NCBI RefSeq assembly: GCF_002994745.2
Contig: NC_037091.1
Coordinates: 35,280,612 to 35,344,611, forward strand
Direction: 5' to 3'
DNA length: 64,000 nucleotides
Source of the DNA: Rosa chinensis
Lineage: Eukaryota; Streptophyta; Magnoliopsida; Rosales; Rosaceae
Below, piece by piece: positions 1 through 12,564 of the stretch (its first letter is position 1; each line of letters begins with the position of its first letter). Made by a program: the position numbers and the translations under genes. The notes beneath the pieces were generated by a model. The model searched no databases. It worked only from the letters and a program-made list of their open reading frames with translations, and was not told where the DNA came from.

Positions 1-611
1 CCAGGTTGGCGGACTCCAAAATGAAGAAAAAATAAACCAAGATGAAGAATTTGGGAGTTTGGGAGTAGCCGATAGCATGGGTTGATGTGTTCAAAGCTTA
101 AGTGTGAGGTTCCTTCTATTGGTGATGCATAGAGCTAGGGATGGCAAGTGCCTAACTTGGCTTTGTGAGGTTATCACCTATTTTGGATTATGTAGCTAAG
201 TGGAGTATTGATTTTCAAAGAGTTTGCGTTTCTCTAACTCTACTCTTGATTTTTCCTAGCATGAATTACGTTTGTTTATGTGTTTACATGTTCTGGCTTT
301 GAGAGTTTTGGATAGTTATTTCACCCTTGCTCAATGGATAAGACACAAAAGATTTAACTTTTATTGAAAAGATTATCCAAAGTTCAAGTGTGAGGTGGCT
401 ACCCTTTCTCTCTTGCCTTGTGTTAGTTTAATTGTTTTGAATGCTAGTCCCGGCCAAAGTGAGGATTAAATGTTGGCACATGAAGTGGAGCTCTTGGATT
501 ATAAGAAGAATCAATCACGTTTTCTTGATTGTCTTGGCTTGCATCTATGGTCAATATAAATATATCAGACACACAACAACAACAAAATTTAAAGTTTCTC
601 GAAGGTAAGTA
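1..611. other. Intergenic, no gene recognised
   Basis: No reading frame of convincing length or similarity is seen. The stretch is AT-rich and lies downstream of the C-terminal end of the FAR1-related pseudogene, which runs on the minus strand. Nothing further can be supported. Confidence 0.5.
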
Positions 612-2345
612 TTAGATATGTAAGTGTACCTTTTGTTTTATTATTCTTCCATTGTTTTTTCTTATGTCTTTGATTCTTTCATTTGTCATTCCTTTATTCT
701 TGGCACATGGTGGATCTAAAACATGACCTTCATTAACTGGAATGTCCCGGTTGGAATGGTTACCAATTTTGTTCAAATTTTCTAACATGTCCTGAGTTTC
801 CTTGTCTTTTTCAAGGCGCTTCATTGCCTCTACTAATAGCTCCTTCACAATCTTAGTTCTTGAATAACTCAACAAAGCTATTGTCATAAACACTATTTCC
901 TTCATGCATCAGCTCACTAAGGCGCAACAATCTAGCAGACTTTATATTCTCACTTGTACATCTAGAAATGTTATTGCTTACCACAATCTCTTTCTTTGCT
1001 TCTCTAGTCCACCTCTTCAATATGTATTGAGTGGGTGAAACAGTGACATTATTGATATCAAGTACCTTCAAAGCATGACGACACAAGATTTCAAGTGATT
1101 CAAAAGACTTACAAGAACAAGAAATATCGAAGGATATAGAGTTGTACTGGATCTTGTGTACACTTTGTTTACCATCTTCAATTGCTTCATATAAATGTAC
1201 TCCATCCCTCTTGAAAGCTTCTTTTAGTCTAACTCCCATACAGCCAACAAACTCTATTTCAAATAGCTGAAACTTTTTAATGGTATACACTTTGGCTACT
1301 CTCCTTAGCAATCTACTCCACACTTGGGGACGAGGTGTACCACTTTTGCAGCGGTAGTAATCTTCCAACTCCACCAAACGCATCTCTTCAATTTTTTTTT
1401 CATAGTGATGCAAAAATTTGATGAGCTCCATTGTGTGTATAGAAATTTGATGGAACACATTGTTAAAACTTTCACTCCTTTGAGTTGATCTAATTTTTAC
1501 TAAAAAGATGTCCAAACTAAAAATTGGCTGGACACCATTTCTCCTGGAGTGAATACAACTTCTTAAGCCATGTATTACCACCAAGATTATATCTACAGAT
1601 TGTATCATCCCATAAAGCTTGAATTTCAGTTTCAGTACTACACCAAACACTTGTTGAATTGTTTCTTGAACTCTGGATTTGCAAGGTAACTACCAATTCT
1701 CTTTTCAGCATTCTTAGAAATATGCCAAGTGCATAATCGATGCTGTGTACTTGGGAAAACTTGCTCAATTGCTTTTGCCAGTGCTTTATCTTCATCTGTA
1801 AAAATAGTTTTTGGTTCTCTATTTCCCATCGATTCCAAAAATGACTCAAACAACCAAACAAATGACTAAGTAGTCTCATCTAATGAAAAGGCACATCCAA
1901 ACATCACATTTCTCTAATGATGATTGACTCCCACTATTGGAGCACAAATCAAATTATACTTGTTTGTACGGAATGTGGTATCAAAGCAAACAACATCACC
2001 AAAACAATCATAATCAAATTTTGATCTACTATCTCTCCAAAAAAAATTTGTCATTCGACTATATTGGTCTAATTGCATTGAGTAGAAAAAATTTGGATCC
2101 TCACCTTGTTTGCGCTTAAAGTGATTGAGCAAACTCTGTCCATCTCCTGCTTCAAGCATTGTATTTTTCTTCTTTTGCAAAAAATTATGAACGTCTTTTT
2201 TAGTGAACCCAACATTCTCAGGACCGCCCATTTCATTTGCTACGTAGAAGAATGATTTTGTTGGTGGTATAAAGGAGAGTCACATTCCACCCACACCCAA
2301 CATGCTCCAAACAGTCCTCATCATTTTCATGTCACGATGGTTTCA
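612..2345 (-). pseudogene. FAR1-related sequence (FRS) pseudogene
   Basis: Minus-strand segments in different frames add up to a FAR1/FHY3-family protein, a plant transcription-factor family derived from MULE transposases. The N-terminal side (about 2345-1914) has FANEMGGPENVGF-like text and the start of the transposase core (DVVCFDTTFRTNKYN). The next piece (1853-1638) has TIFTDEDKALAKAI and the CTWHISKNA block. The third (1650-906) holds the SWIM zinc finger CSCKSFESLEILCRHALKVLD followed by the family-typical YILKRWTREAK. The C-terminal piece (905-612) has CAKNKGMTNER. At least three frame changes and in-frame stops (for example near 2290) break it, so a full protein is unlikely. The N-terminal DNA-binding region upstream of about 2345 is only faintly visible up to about 2560. 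Family assignment is firm; the pseudogene call is inference from the breaks. Confidence 0.85.
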
Positions 2346-2648
2346 AAACTTCTTTCCTATTGAGGTTTTTTGCATGTCCTTTTTTTTTTCCGCAAATTTT
2401 GTCCACCAAGATGTCTTCACCATTAAAACGAAAATCACATAAGAAATCGTCTATGCCTCATTCAAGAATCAAATTTCAATTCATGAAAAAAAAAACAAAA
2501 GACACATGTACAATGAGAAAGGGAGTAAATGCAGCTTTTGGAGGCTATGAATATCACCTTAGTCCTTAAAAAAATTATTCACACACTTATATGTAACATA
2601 TTGGAATTGTGTAAAAGATATTTATTTCAATCCATACAAGATATTACC

Positions 2649-3333
2649 TTAGCATGTTGTGTTAAGTTCACCAATGGACTTGCCCAATTGGAGAGTAGAG
2701 TACATAGCAGAACAAAAGGTATTCAAGTTCAGCAGTTTCTTTTCCATCTCTTCAACCTCACTGTCATCTGACTCATCATCAGACAAACTTTTATATAGAT
2801 CATCCAACAAAAGTTGTGATTCTCTTTTCTGTTTAAGATAATCTTGCTTCTCTTTCAATTTCTTCTTAACCTGTAAACAAAAATAAGCAAGCCACATGCT
2901 TCAAAATTCAGGTTTAAAAAATAGGGGTGGTTTTCCTTTCAAACACACAAGATAAGTTTGTAAAAAGGATAGGTCGTACTTTGGATTTGTCCCCCAACTC
3001 ATCGTCCAAAGATGCCTTTAGACTCTTGAGCGTCTTTTCAGATAGAGAATGATCCCTCAAATTCATTTCTACTATTTCTCTCATGGTAGTTACATATGCT
3101 TCCTTTAACTGCTCCAAGGATTTACATTCCGGAGCCGACGATGGTTTCTCAAACAATAGCCGCTGCATTTCCTTTTGGCATTCAATAATCTGGCCGCAAG
3201 CACACACACACGCGCGCATACACTAGTTATTAAGTATACTAAATGGTGATAGTTACAAATAAGTAGATAAATCACGAACCTCATTTTTGAGCTTCAAAAC
3301 GTCTTCATTCTCGGTTGCTGTGTTGCTTGACAT
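2649..3333 (-). CDS. Small acidic coiled-coil protein, unknown function (paralogue A)
   Basis: Three exons can be placed on the minus strand with GT-AG introns: 3333-3280 (18 codons from ATG), 3189-2980 (210 nt) and 2870-2649 (stop TAA), all phase 0, giving about 161 aa. Exon 1 encodes MSSNTATENEDVLKLKNE. Exon 2 begins IIECQKEMQRLLFEK and is helical and charged. Exon 3 has a lysine-rich helix, then an acidic patch (LSDDESDDSEVEEME). No known domain was recognised. It shares its layout with the locus at 15560-16595: short exon 1 ending in LKLK plus two residues, exon 2 of exactly 210 nt opening with C-x(2)-E-x(2)-RLL-x-EK. A MULE-type element begins 360 bp upstream of the ATG, and a FRS pseudogene follows. 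Exon 3 may once have continued, because the last 30 residues look less ordered. Confidence 0.6.
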
Positions 3334-3692
3334 CCTTGAAGCCTAAAGCATCAACCCAGATAGCAAAGGACTTGAATTTATAAAAATATTAAGAATGATT
3401 CAAATTCCATCTTCAACCTCGAGATCTTTTCTGCATAACAAGCTCAAAATCCAAGAAACAAAATAGATTAGGAATTGATAGATAGAGATTTATCTTCGTT
3501 TTGATTTCGTTGGGATAGAGTTCTTGGACGGTAGCGTTGTCTTTTGATTTGGGGCAAGACGCAGCCGAGGAGGATTATATTGATGGCCGAGAGATTGAGA
3601 GTTTGAAGTTTGAACTGAAGATGGAGAGATTGAGGTAGTGTATTAATTAGGAGTCTATGGATTGTTTTATATTTTAGAAGTCTTTTAAAATT

Positions 3693-4257
3693 GGGGAAAT
3701 GATCATTTACCCAATTTTAGGCACCAAATTGCCCACTTGCTCCACTAATATTTTTTTAACCCCATTTACCCAAAACACTCTAAGGGATTATTTCCTTAAT
3801 ACCCAATTAATTCTTTTTATTTTTTTTGGGGACTTTTTTGCCCTCTCTTTTTTTTCTCACTTAGAGAGAGAAATCATCCTCCACCTTGCTATGCTCCGGT
3901 GACCAGTGGCCGGCCGCGGTCTCCGACGACCGGTGACAGGAATCCGGCCACCAGTCACCGGAATCCAGAATCCGACTGCCGGACTGGTGACCGGATTCCA
4001 GCGTCTGATTTTATTACCCCCAATAATCATATTATTGCCCCCCAGTAGCAAGTTTATTAGGGATCAATATTAATTAAAAATGAAGATGTTTATAATTTTG
4101 AAAGTTTTTGTAGGTTTATCCAAATAAATAATCTTATTATTGCCTCGTAATAATCTGATTACTGCCCCAATAAATATGTTATTGCCCTCCAATAATTTTT
4201 TTACTGCCTCCCAATAATCGTATTATTGGTAGGTGTAGGACGTGTGGGACGACAACC

Positions 4258-4295
<38 letters not shown>

Positions 4296-5196
4296 TTTGG
4301 TTTTCTGTTGGGTTTATTGGGATTTGAGAGTGGGGTTGGGGGTGGAGGTTCACGCATGGGGGGTGGGGAGTGGGGATGACGCGGGAGAGTGGATATCCTG
4401 CGCATGGAGCTTCTACCATCTCCATTGACCATCTCCATCGTTCATCATCATCTTCTACGTACTTTGGTCAACTTCAGTTCAATTCCATCCACATCATCTT
4501 CTACCCAGAACCCAATTACCCTCAAAACCTTTGAATTCGTTGAAAACAATCAGAACCCCTATTTGGTTATTTACCAAACAACGTTTTTCTCAATTGGGTC
4601 ACTGAAAACTCCTTCTCCGTGGAGCTGAAGTTGGTCCTGAACGCAACAAGAACTGCCGTTCACCTCATTCGATTGGAACGAGGAGGCCTGGATCGCATCG
4701 GATCGGACTGATCCGATTTGGACTGGGTTTCACAGATGCCTCGTTGTACTCATCGGCGGAATGGCTTGGAGGTGCAGGTTCGAGGTTTGTCGGGCGACGT
4801 CAAATCTGTGGCGGCCTGGATCTCATCTGATCGGACTGATCCGATCTGGACTGGGTTCACAGATCCAAGCTAGGGATCGATTTGCTTGGAGGAGGAGGCA
4901 CTTTTATTTGGCTTGACGGGGATGGCGGAATGACTGTGTTGTCGGATTCGGCGGATGGAAGAGAGAAATCGGTGGGGTGGGGTGGGGGGGGGGGGAGAGA
5001 GAGAGTCGACAAGGAGAGAGAAATCATTGGGGGGAGAGAGAGAGTCTGAGAGAGAGAGATAGATAAGTGTAATTCATTAATTAAAATGAGGGCAATACTG
5101 TCAATAGATGTTAGATTGAATAAATGAGGTTAAAAAACTCTTAGTGGAGTAAGTGGGCAATTCTTAAGCTGAAATTGGGTAAGTGGTCACGGCCCC
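3693..5196. mobile_element. Non-autonomous Mutator-type element (MULE-A), 1504 bp
   Basis: The ends are inverted repeats of about 75 bp starting GGGGAAATGATCATTTACCC on the left and GGGGCCGTGACCACTTACCC on the complement of the right end. It is flanked by a perfect 9-bp direct repeat TTTAAAATT (3684-3692 and 5197-5205), the size expected for Mutator insertions. It encodes no transposase. Inside, in order: an acttagagagag tract (about 3861), CCGGAATCC-type blocks (3930-4000), an array of C-run palindromes with AATAAT-n-TATTATT linkers (4010-4235), a GA microsatellite, an anonymous segment, and a 55-bp direct repeat (about 4687 and 4811). The same plan recurs in the element at 32969-34386. Confidence 0.9.
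4259..4290. repeat. (GA)n microsatellite
   Basis: An uninterrupted run of about 16 GA dinucleotides lies inside the MULE-A element. A related AG run occurs at 33137-33163 in the second element of the same type. Confidence 0.95.
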
Positions 5197-5205
5197 TTTA
5201 AAATT

Positions 5206-6060
5206 TTATGGTATTTAATCAAGATTTTAAAAAATATTTTTAAATCTTGTGGTATTTAATTAAGAGTTAAAAAAATTCTTTAAAATCCTCAACCTTTGTA
5301 TTCTCTACTAACCAAGGTAATTTCTCATCTTTGTATAATCAAAATTCTCTGTTCATTTTTTATTCTCTGAATTTCTCTCTAAATTCTAGGTTTTGATGAT
5401 CATGTAGATATCAATGATAATGACATCAATTTTTTCTTCACTGATATTACAATTCATTTAGTTATGTCTTTGATTGAGTAATTCTTTCTTCTCGACCAAG
5501 TCATTAGCTCTGTGTTTTTAGTTATTCATAAGAACCAAGAACTAGTTATACAAGAAAATGTATATAAAACCAGGTAGTCTGGACTGAAATTTCTCTTTCC
5601 AATTGTTACCGCATTCCATTCAATAAAGGTGGTTGCCTTTGATTGTGCTAGCTCAGGTTGTATCGTAGTCATTGGTACACTGATTCTGGTGGGCTCGTTT
5701 TTATGTGTATTATATAGTTATACTTTGAGGCACGTCAATGTAATGTGTGTCTATCATATAGTCATGAAAAGATTGATAATACCACACGCACAATTCAGCA
5801 ACGAGGTCGGTGTACCAAAGTAGCAACTTGTAATGACAAGTTCAAATGTGATTATGATCTGTTAGTCAAATTCAACCTGTAAAAGCTATTATTCTTTTGA
5901 CAGTTATGTCTTGTTAAATAGTTGACAAAAAGTTAAAAACTTAAAGCTCTAAAACTAAGTTGTTATTAAACCTTGTTATCAAAAAAAGTTGTTAATCAAC
6001 TTGTCCTCTTTGGAGAAATGGGACTTAAAAATAGCATGTTTCGCTATGCAGATAGCACTG
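5206..6060. other. Intergenic, AT-rich, no gene recognised
   Basis: A short open frame at 5629-5823 has no recognisable similarity, biased composition or splice context. Nothing else is supported here. Confidence 0.5.
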
Positions 6061-6074
6061 ACAAGTTGCTAGCA

Positions 6075-6403
6075 TTTTTTTTTTTTGACAAAGGATTTCA
6101 TTAAATTCAATAGTGATTACAATCACTTAGAATGGCATACCTTATAAATCCGGGAGCAATAACAAACCAAACTTGACCTTCTAATGAAGTCAAAGAATGC
6201 TTTGCAAGTCTATGAGCTACTGTGTTAACTTCCCGAGGTACATAGTTCACTTTGAAGTCCATTTTTCGACGAAGAAAGTCCCTAACCTCTTCCACCAATA
6301 TACCCAGGCTAGAAAGATCCTCTGTTTGGTTATCAATAGCTTGTATCAACAGCGAGCAGTCTGACTCAAAGGTAACCTTTCCATAATGTAAAGTCTCAGC
6401 CAA
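6075..6403 (-). pseudogene. Non-LTR retrotransposon 3' end with RNase H-like fragment
   Basis: The minus strand encodes a 98-aa piece matching the C-terminal half of the plant RNase H-like domain (RVT_3 type) found in LINE-type polyproteins. It includes FESDCSLLIQAI and the typical NTVAHRLAKHS end. The first catalytic strand and all reverse-transcriptase sequence are missing. On the plus strand a 12-nt T run at 6077-6088 lies just beyond the stop, which is a poly(A) tail on the coding strand and marks the 3' end of a 5'-truncated insertion. A captured host RNase H-like domain is an alternative, but the poly(A) end favours a LINE. Confidence 0.75.
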
Positions 6404-8062
6404 AGCATTTTAGTACCATAGCAATTTGTGACAAATTTTGCCTACTCTTCTTAATTTCATTTTGCAGTTTCCACTCAGGCTATTCTATGTTGCTATTGGA
6501 GTTGGACTTCCTGCATTTGTTGGTATACAACTTATATCCAATCATCTATCTTGTATATTTTGGAACTGAAAGAAGTATGAATAGATTAGAACTTGAATTG
6601 ATATTGTTTTTGTGACAACTGCTTCTGCAAAAGGGTTATGCTGGACAAGGACAGAGAGAGAGACTTCAAGAATAAGAATGAAGTATCTTGATTATGTTAT
6701 CAAACAAGAAGTTTTCTTCTTTCACACCCACACTACTGGTTCTTCAACAACCTTCCAAGTTATTTAATCATCTCCTCCGATGCCAATGCAGCCCAAGTTG
6801 CTTTACGCGAGAAGGTTAGATTTCAAAGTCAGTACAACTAAAATTAAAGCATGCTGAGAAAAACATGATAGAATTCCAAAGCTGTTCTAGTATGATCACA
6901 AAAATTAATATAAATGTTCCCTTATCAAACAATGTTGCATGTTATGTTGTCAAACTAACTCTAAATTATTGATTGTGTATTCTTATTTGAATATGCAATA
7001 TGCAAAATTAGATTGTTAGTCTGACATTATATCATACCATGTTTTTTTTTTACAACATCATAACAAATTCATACATACCATGGATATGGCAAGGCATTTT
7101 ATATAGAAGCCGGAGTTTAGTTCTCGGAACTTGATCAAAGTTTGCACAGGATAAAAGTCCTGGGATGTTTATTATATATATCTGTACGAGGATTAGGCAC
7201 TCTAATTTGAAAGGAAATAAATTGACATGCCCAACTTTTTAGCCGGTTTTAATGTCCTCAAGGGAGGCCTGTGAGTTTCTTTCCAAAACACTATTCCTTG
7301 TTTACTTTTCTTTACTTGCCTTCAAACTTGAACTCATAATGTAGTTTTGCAATTGCAAGAGTATTTTAATTGCACTTCCAAATTTAACTGGCATCACAGA
7401 GGCATTAGCATCTATACAACGCGAATTCTTGAAATGAATGACCGTGTTCCTAGTATTGAAACCGAAGACAAAAAAGGGAAGGCTTTGCTACATGTGAAAG
7501 GAGAAATAGAGTTCCAAGACATGCATATATTTCAGTTATACATCAAGACCTAACAACCAAGTCTTACAAGGTTTGAATCCTAAGATTTCTGCTGGTAAGA
7601 GTGTGGGGGAAGTGGCTCTGGCAAGTCGACAATAATTTCATTGATCGAATGATTTTATGACCCATTTGAAAGAGAAATACTCTTGGATGAACATGCAATC
7701 AGAAGACTTCAGCCGAAATGGTTGAGATGCCAAATAGGTTTAGCCAATCTGCAGGAACCTATTTTGTTTGCAACTTCCAGAAGAGAAACATACTTTTTGT
7801 ATGTTTGGTAATGTATTTTGACATACATAATTTGCTTTTATAAAACTTTTTTTTTTGTTTTTTTTTTTTGAAGTTATAATAATTATTCTGTCTGGGGAGC
7901 TACACTGACGTCCAGAATAAAAGTAAAATAAAAAGTCACAATTAATACATACAAAGTAACAAACACTTGCCTCGTAGCTGGCCAAGCCATCTTTTAAATC
8001 GCAATGTTTGCTACCAGTACACATATGAACTGCCCTAAAAACAGTATCACGTCAACTCTATA
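6404..8062. other. Intergenic, no gene recognised
   Basis: AT-rich sequence with short T and A runs. A small frame at 7347-7553 shows no family resemblance. No repeat with definable ends was found. Confidence 0.45.
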
Positions 8063-8205
8063 TGACAAGACCCAGCCGCCGATTTCACCCTGAAATCCGA
8101 GGTGGCCCTACATGGTCCATTTTTAGGAGTAATTCTGCCTAAATTTTCAATAGAGTTATTCCTAAAGTGGGCCCGGATTTCAGGGTGAAGGGGCGGGTTC
8201 TGTCA
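8063..8205. mobile_element. 143-bp foldback element with 5-bp target duplication
   Basis: The two halves are nearly inverted copies. The left end begins TGACAAGACCCAGCC and the complement of the right end begins TGACAGAACCCGCC. Both arms carry CACCCTGAAATCCG at matching distance and AATTTTCAATAGAG near the centre. The flanks carry a perfect 5-bp repeat CTATA (8058-8062 and 8206-8210). The ends are TG...CA, as in LTRs, but the element is palindromic and codes for nothing. It may be a MITE or a rearranged fragment of an LTR whose ends start TGACAAGACCC. Confidence 0.75.
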
Positions 8206-11200
8206 CTATACTCTAACTCCATCCCTAAATAAAAAGACTACCAACTAGAATAAATGATATACCATGTAATACCGCTACCGAAACACATTAATAAAATAAA
8301 CAATAAAATGACTAACTTAAACCACATGAAGACGCATCTTCACATGTTTCAATATTCTTATTCTCATGAATCTACACTCACTTAACACTAGTAAAGTGCA
8401 ACTTCTCATAAATTCAATACAGAGTTCTAGAATATCCTTTTTCTCCCAAGATCAATGGCAGAGAGTATAAAGAGCTTCTTTTTTTTTTTTTTTGTGAAAT
8501 TGTTTCCCCTGCCAGCTTGAAAGATAAGAAGGGGCGACCACATGCATGGGTGTAGCCAGGGTTGGTCAAGGAGGTCAATTGAGCCCTGTCACTTTATCTT
8601 TTAAGTTCAATTATTTGCATTTCTAGTTTCACATAAATTTTAAAGTCTTCGTTGACCTCTACCTCTTTTCAAATAAAAAAAGTGAAACATTTAAAAAAAA
8701 ATAGAAAATTATTAGGGCCTAATTTGGAGGGCTTAAAGGGACGGGCTGGGCTTGGCCCTAACGGGTCGGGATTCATTTACATGGTCCATACTCTACCATA
8801 TTTGAGAAAAGGTCGGGCTAGGCAGGCATAGGGCCAAAGGATGACTCATACATGCACTGTTCATGCAGCTTAAACTTGTCAAGAATAAGATATCCATAAC
8901 TCAGGTACACAAGAAAGGATAAGTAAGATAGCAATTCGAAATTCGAGACACACGACATCATTACCACCTCAAAACAAGTCCCTGAGTAACCACAATTACC
9001 AAGAAACAACCACCTCCTGTACATGTGCAATTAGCACTAGCGAATTGAGGTAGGGGCGAGCGGGGGCTAATGCGCCCACTCAAAGTTTGGGGAGAATGAA
9101 TGTAATAGATGATCAATACAACATTTTGTCCTCTAGTTAACATACATGCCCCCACTAAGCCACTTAATCTAATACTTTAATAATATATATATATATAACT
9201 GATAAATTGAATCATGAAAACATTGCCAACAGACTTGTATAGAAGAAGGTGCAATTAAAATAAAAAAGAAACATAAATATTCAATGCCGAAAGAGACATA
9301 AAGGCATGACCAACATCTCAACATGATCTCATGACCCACATGATTATCCAAGCTCCCATGTCCCAAATTCCAAAATAAAATTTAAAATGGGAGTAGCTAC
9401 CAAAAGTCCAAGAGTCCAAAGTCCAAAACGTGAAGAGATACAAAAAAAAAAAAAAAGCGTGAAGAGAATCAGAGATGAACTTATGAAGAAAAGCTCCGAT
9501 TTATCTGGCTGAGATAAACTGATAAAGCACTAGAAGACAAAATCTCTTTTCACCAGCAAACAAATCATTTTCTCTATATTTCTACTTCTCTTTAGTTTGA
9601 CCAACAACAATACAGGTTAGTTTTTTTTCTTCTTTATATTTTTACGAAAATTTCTTTTTTTAATCTTTTGGGTTTAAAGTTGTAAAGTGCCAAGTTTGAT
9701 TATTGTTGTATGGTTTAATAGTTTAATTGGATTATAAAATATTAGCCTTTAGCGAGCAATCTCGATACAAGATGATGATTCGTTTGAATTTGTTCATCGA
9801 TTAATTTTATCTTTTCTTGTTTATTTGGTTTTGTTTATATATTTTCATTTAATTGAACGGATTAACTTCATATGATTAATTAAATCACCGTGTTACATAA
9901 TTGAAATTTATTTTTGAAACAGACATGGAAAGATTTTATAAGAGAATATCTGAGTTGCCACACCCTAGAGAAACAAATATTGGTAGTTCAAAGAGAAGGT
10001 GTATAGAAATCAATATGGCAGATCTTCCATCGGATCCTGGCTTGAGAACTCCGATTTCAGATTATGATCCACATGTTCGAGATGAAATTCAAATACATTA
10101 TTTACAGCAAGGGCCTTGTCAACCAAAAGATCATGAATTTCCTTATACTCTTTTTGGGAATGAGCAACGACGGTTCAACCTTACTTGGTTTGATAAATTT
10201 CCAAATTGGTTAGAATATAGCATTGATAAAGATTCTACATTTTGCTTGTGCTGCTACCTTTTCAAGCCAATTGATGGTGAACAAGCTGGTGAGAAATCAT
10301 TTGTTGGTAAAGGTTTTAACAACTGGAAGAAAAGCAAAGGACTTGGACAACATGTTGGAAATCACAACAGCTCTCATAATCAGTCTTACAAGAAGTGTGA
10401 AGCTTTGATGAATGAAAAGCAACATATTCAAAATATTGTCATCAAGAAGAACATTGGAGATCGAATTAGCTATCGCATTCGATTAACTGCATCACTTGAT
10501 TGCATTCGATTCCTTTTACAGCAAGGACTTGCATTTCATGGTCATGATGAGTTCGAGGAGTCAAGTAACCAAGGTAACTTTCTTGAATTATTGACTTTTC
10601 TTGCTGATCACAATGAGGAAATTAGAGCTGTTGCTTTGAAAAATGCTCCTGAAAATCTTAGATTGACTTCACCGAAGATCTAGAAAGATATTGTAAATGC
10701 ATATGCTGTTAAAACAGTTAATGCTATTATTAAAGACATGGGTGATGCTGTATTTTCTATTTTAGTTGATGAATCTCGTGATGTATTCATAAAGGAGCAA
10801 ATGGTGGTAATGTTTCCCTATGTGGATAAAAGAGGGTATGTGATGAACGCTTCATTGGTATTGAACATGTTGCTAACACCACAGCCATCTCACTTAAGAT
10901 AGCAATTGATAAGCTATTTTCAAAGCATGGGTTGAGCATATCTAGGTTATGAGGTCAAGGATATGATGGCGCTAGTAACATGAGTGGAGAGTTCAACGGT
11001 TTGAAAACTATTATCATGAGGGAGAATGAATGTGCTTTCTTTGTTCATTGTTTTGCTCATCAACTACAATTGGCGCTTATGGGGTTGTCAGGACTCAGGA
11101 CCTCAGCAGATGCCATTCAAGGCCACATCAGCATGATCACGATTCATAAATGAGGAATCCGTACAGTGTTTAAACGGGCTCGTTTTGGTATTGGGGTTTA

Positions 11201-11224
11201 TTTTTGTTGGGTTGGAAAAATAAT

Positions 11225-11994
11225 AACATTGCAATGTATCAAACATGCATGCATGTCACATACATCCACAATAAGTATGGAACTTGGGAACGTGTTACTA
11301 AAAAATAAAAAGGAATTCATTATTAAGTCTTTCATGGTTTATTATGTCTCTTATTGTTACCAAATCATTATTGCTTTAGAAAGGGAAAAAAATTCACTTT
11401 TTTGAAACCAAATATCACTTTTGGAAAACTGATCAAAAATGAGAAATTAAAACTTAGTCCATATGAAATTTGAATAAGAAATCAATCTTATTTTGATTCC
11501 ATAAATATTTTAGTGTGTTGCAAAACGAATAATATTGATGGAGCAACTAACAAATATAACGTTCTCTTGACGATTGGGGTTCAAGATATGGTTTGAAATC
11601 ACAAAAGAACGTTGCAATGTATCAAACATGCCTGCATGTCACATACATCCACAATAAGTATGGAACTTGGGAACGTGTTACTAAAAATAAAAAGGAATTC
11701 ATTATTAAGTCTTTCATGGTTTATTGTGTCTCTTATTGTTACCAAATCATTACTGCTTTAGAAAGGGAAAAAAATTCACTTTTTTGAAACCAAAAATTAC
11801 TTTTGGAAAACTGATCTAAAATGAAAAATTAAAACTTAGTCCATATGAAATTTGAATAAGAAATCAATCTTATTTTGATTCCATAAACATTTTAGTGTGT
11901 TGCAAAACGAATAATATTGATGGAGCAACTAACAAATATAACGTTCTCTTGACGATTGGGGTTCAAGATATGGTTTGAAATCACAAAAGAGTGA
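11225..11994. repeat. Tandem duplication, 2 x about 385 bp
   Basis: The block starting TTGCAATGTATCAAACATGC near 11230 is repeated starting near 11611, with a period of about 385 bp. Both copies keep ACTTGGGAACGTGTTACTAA and end with GGTTTGAAATCACAAAAGA. Only scattered substitutions separate them, so the duplication is recent. It lies inside sequence inserted in the hAT transposase pseudogene. Confidence 0.9.
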
Positions 11995-12015
11995 CAGACT
12001 TCTTAATTATGAGTC

Positions 12016-12564
12016 TTGATTGGTCAAGACCTTTCCATTTCCTTTAATTTAGAAAACGAAATTTCTCTCACTGTTACCATGCCGCAGAAATCAACTATTC
12101 TGATGATGGTGAAGGACCTTAGGCGGTACATCGTCCCGGTCGTGACTGAGATCATCAATTCCTCAACTCGCTCAAGTCCTCCCATCGTTCTGAGATGCTC
12201 GATGAAACCTCCTCCGATGAGGATCCTCCGCGTTCCCGAATCTTCCGGCAACGGAGCAACAGCCTCATTATCAGCCTTGGCCAGCTCCTTGCTTGTTGCA
12301 ATTGCAGCGATCTCTCTCGACTTAGAGAGACAAAAAAATGTGGAAGAAAGGGAGAGGCAGACGGCGCAATGTGAAAGAGAGCGAGGTATAGAGAAAAGGG
12401 AGATCGAGCGAGCCCAGAGAGAGAGACTTGCAGAGCAGCGAGCCCAGGAGGCTGAGATGCAAAATGGAAGATGGATCGGCCGTCGAGCTTTTGATTCAGT
12501 GTGTGGAACGGGGAGCCAGCACCAGCCGCTTAAGGTCCCTGTGGTAACTACAGAGTCTGGTTAG
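12016..12564 (+). CDS. Hypothetical ORF inside hAT insertion
   Basis: An open frame of up to 182 aa, with a likely ATG at MPQKSTILMMVKDLRRYIVP (about 12079). It encodes a short hydrophobic segment (ASLSALASSLLVAIAAI) followed by a strongly charged helix rich in ERER and EKRE, predicted as a coiled coil. No family is recognised. GC content and absence of stops stand out against the AT-rich surroundings, so it may be a gene fragment captured into the insertion. No promoter or introns are evident and expression is unsupported. Confidence 0.3.
   Translation: MIGQDLSISFNLENEISLTVTMPQKSTILMMVKDLRRYIVPVVTEIINSSTRSSPPIVLRCSMKPPPMRILRVPESSGNGATASLSALASSLLVAIAAISLDLERQKNVEERERQTAQCERERGIEKREIERAQRERLAEQRAQEAEMQNGRWIGRRAFDSVCGTGSQHQPLKVPVVTTESG

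Noticed and set aside
8700..8830. GGGCTGGGC/GGTCGGGCTAGGC words as a hAT end
   Set aside because: They resemble the subterminal repeats of the hAT element at 42661, but no inverted end or target duplication could be defined.
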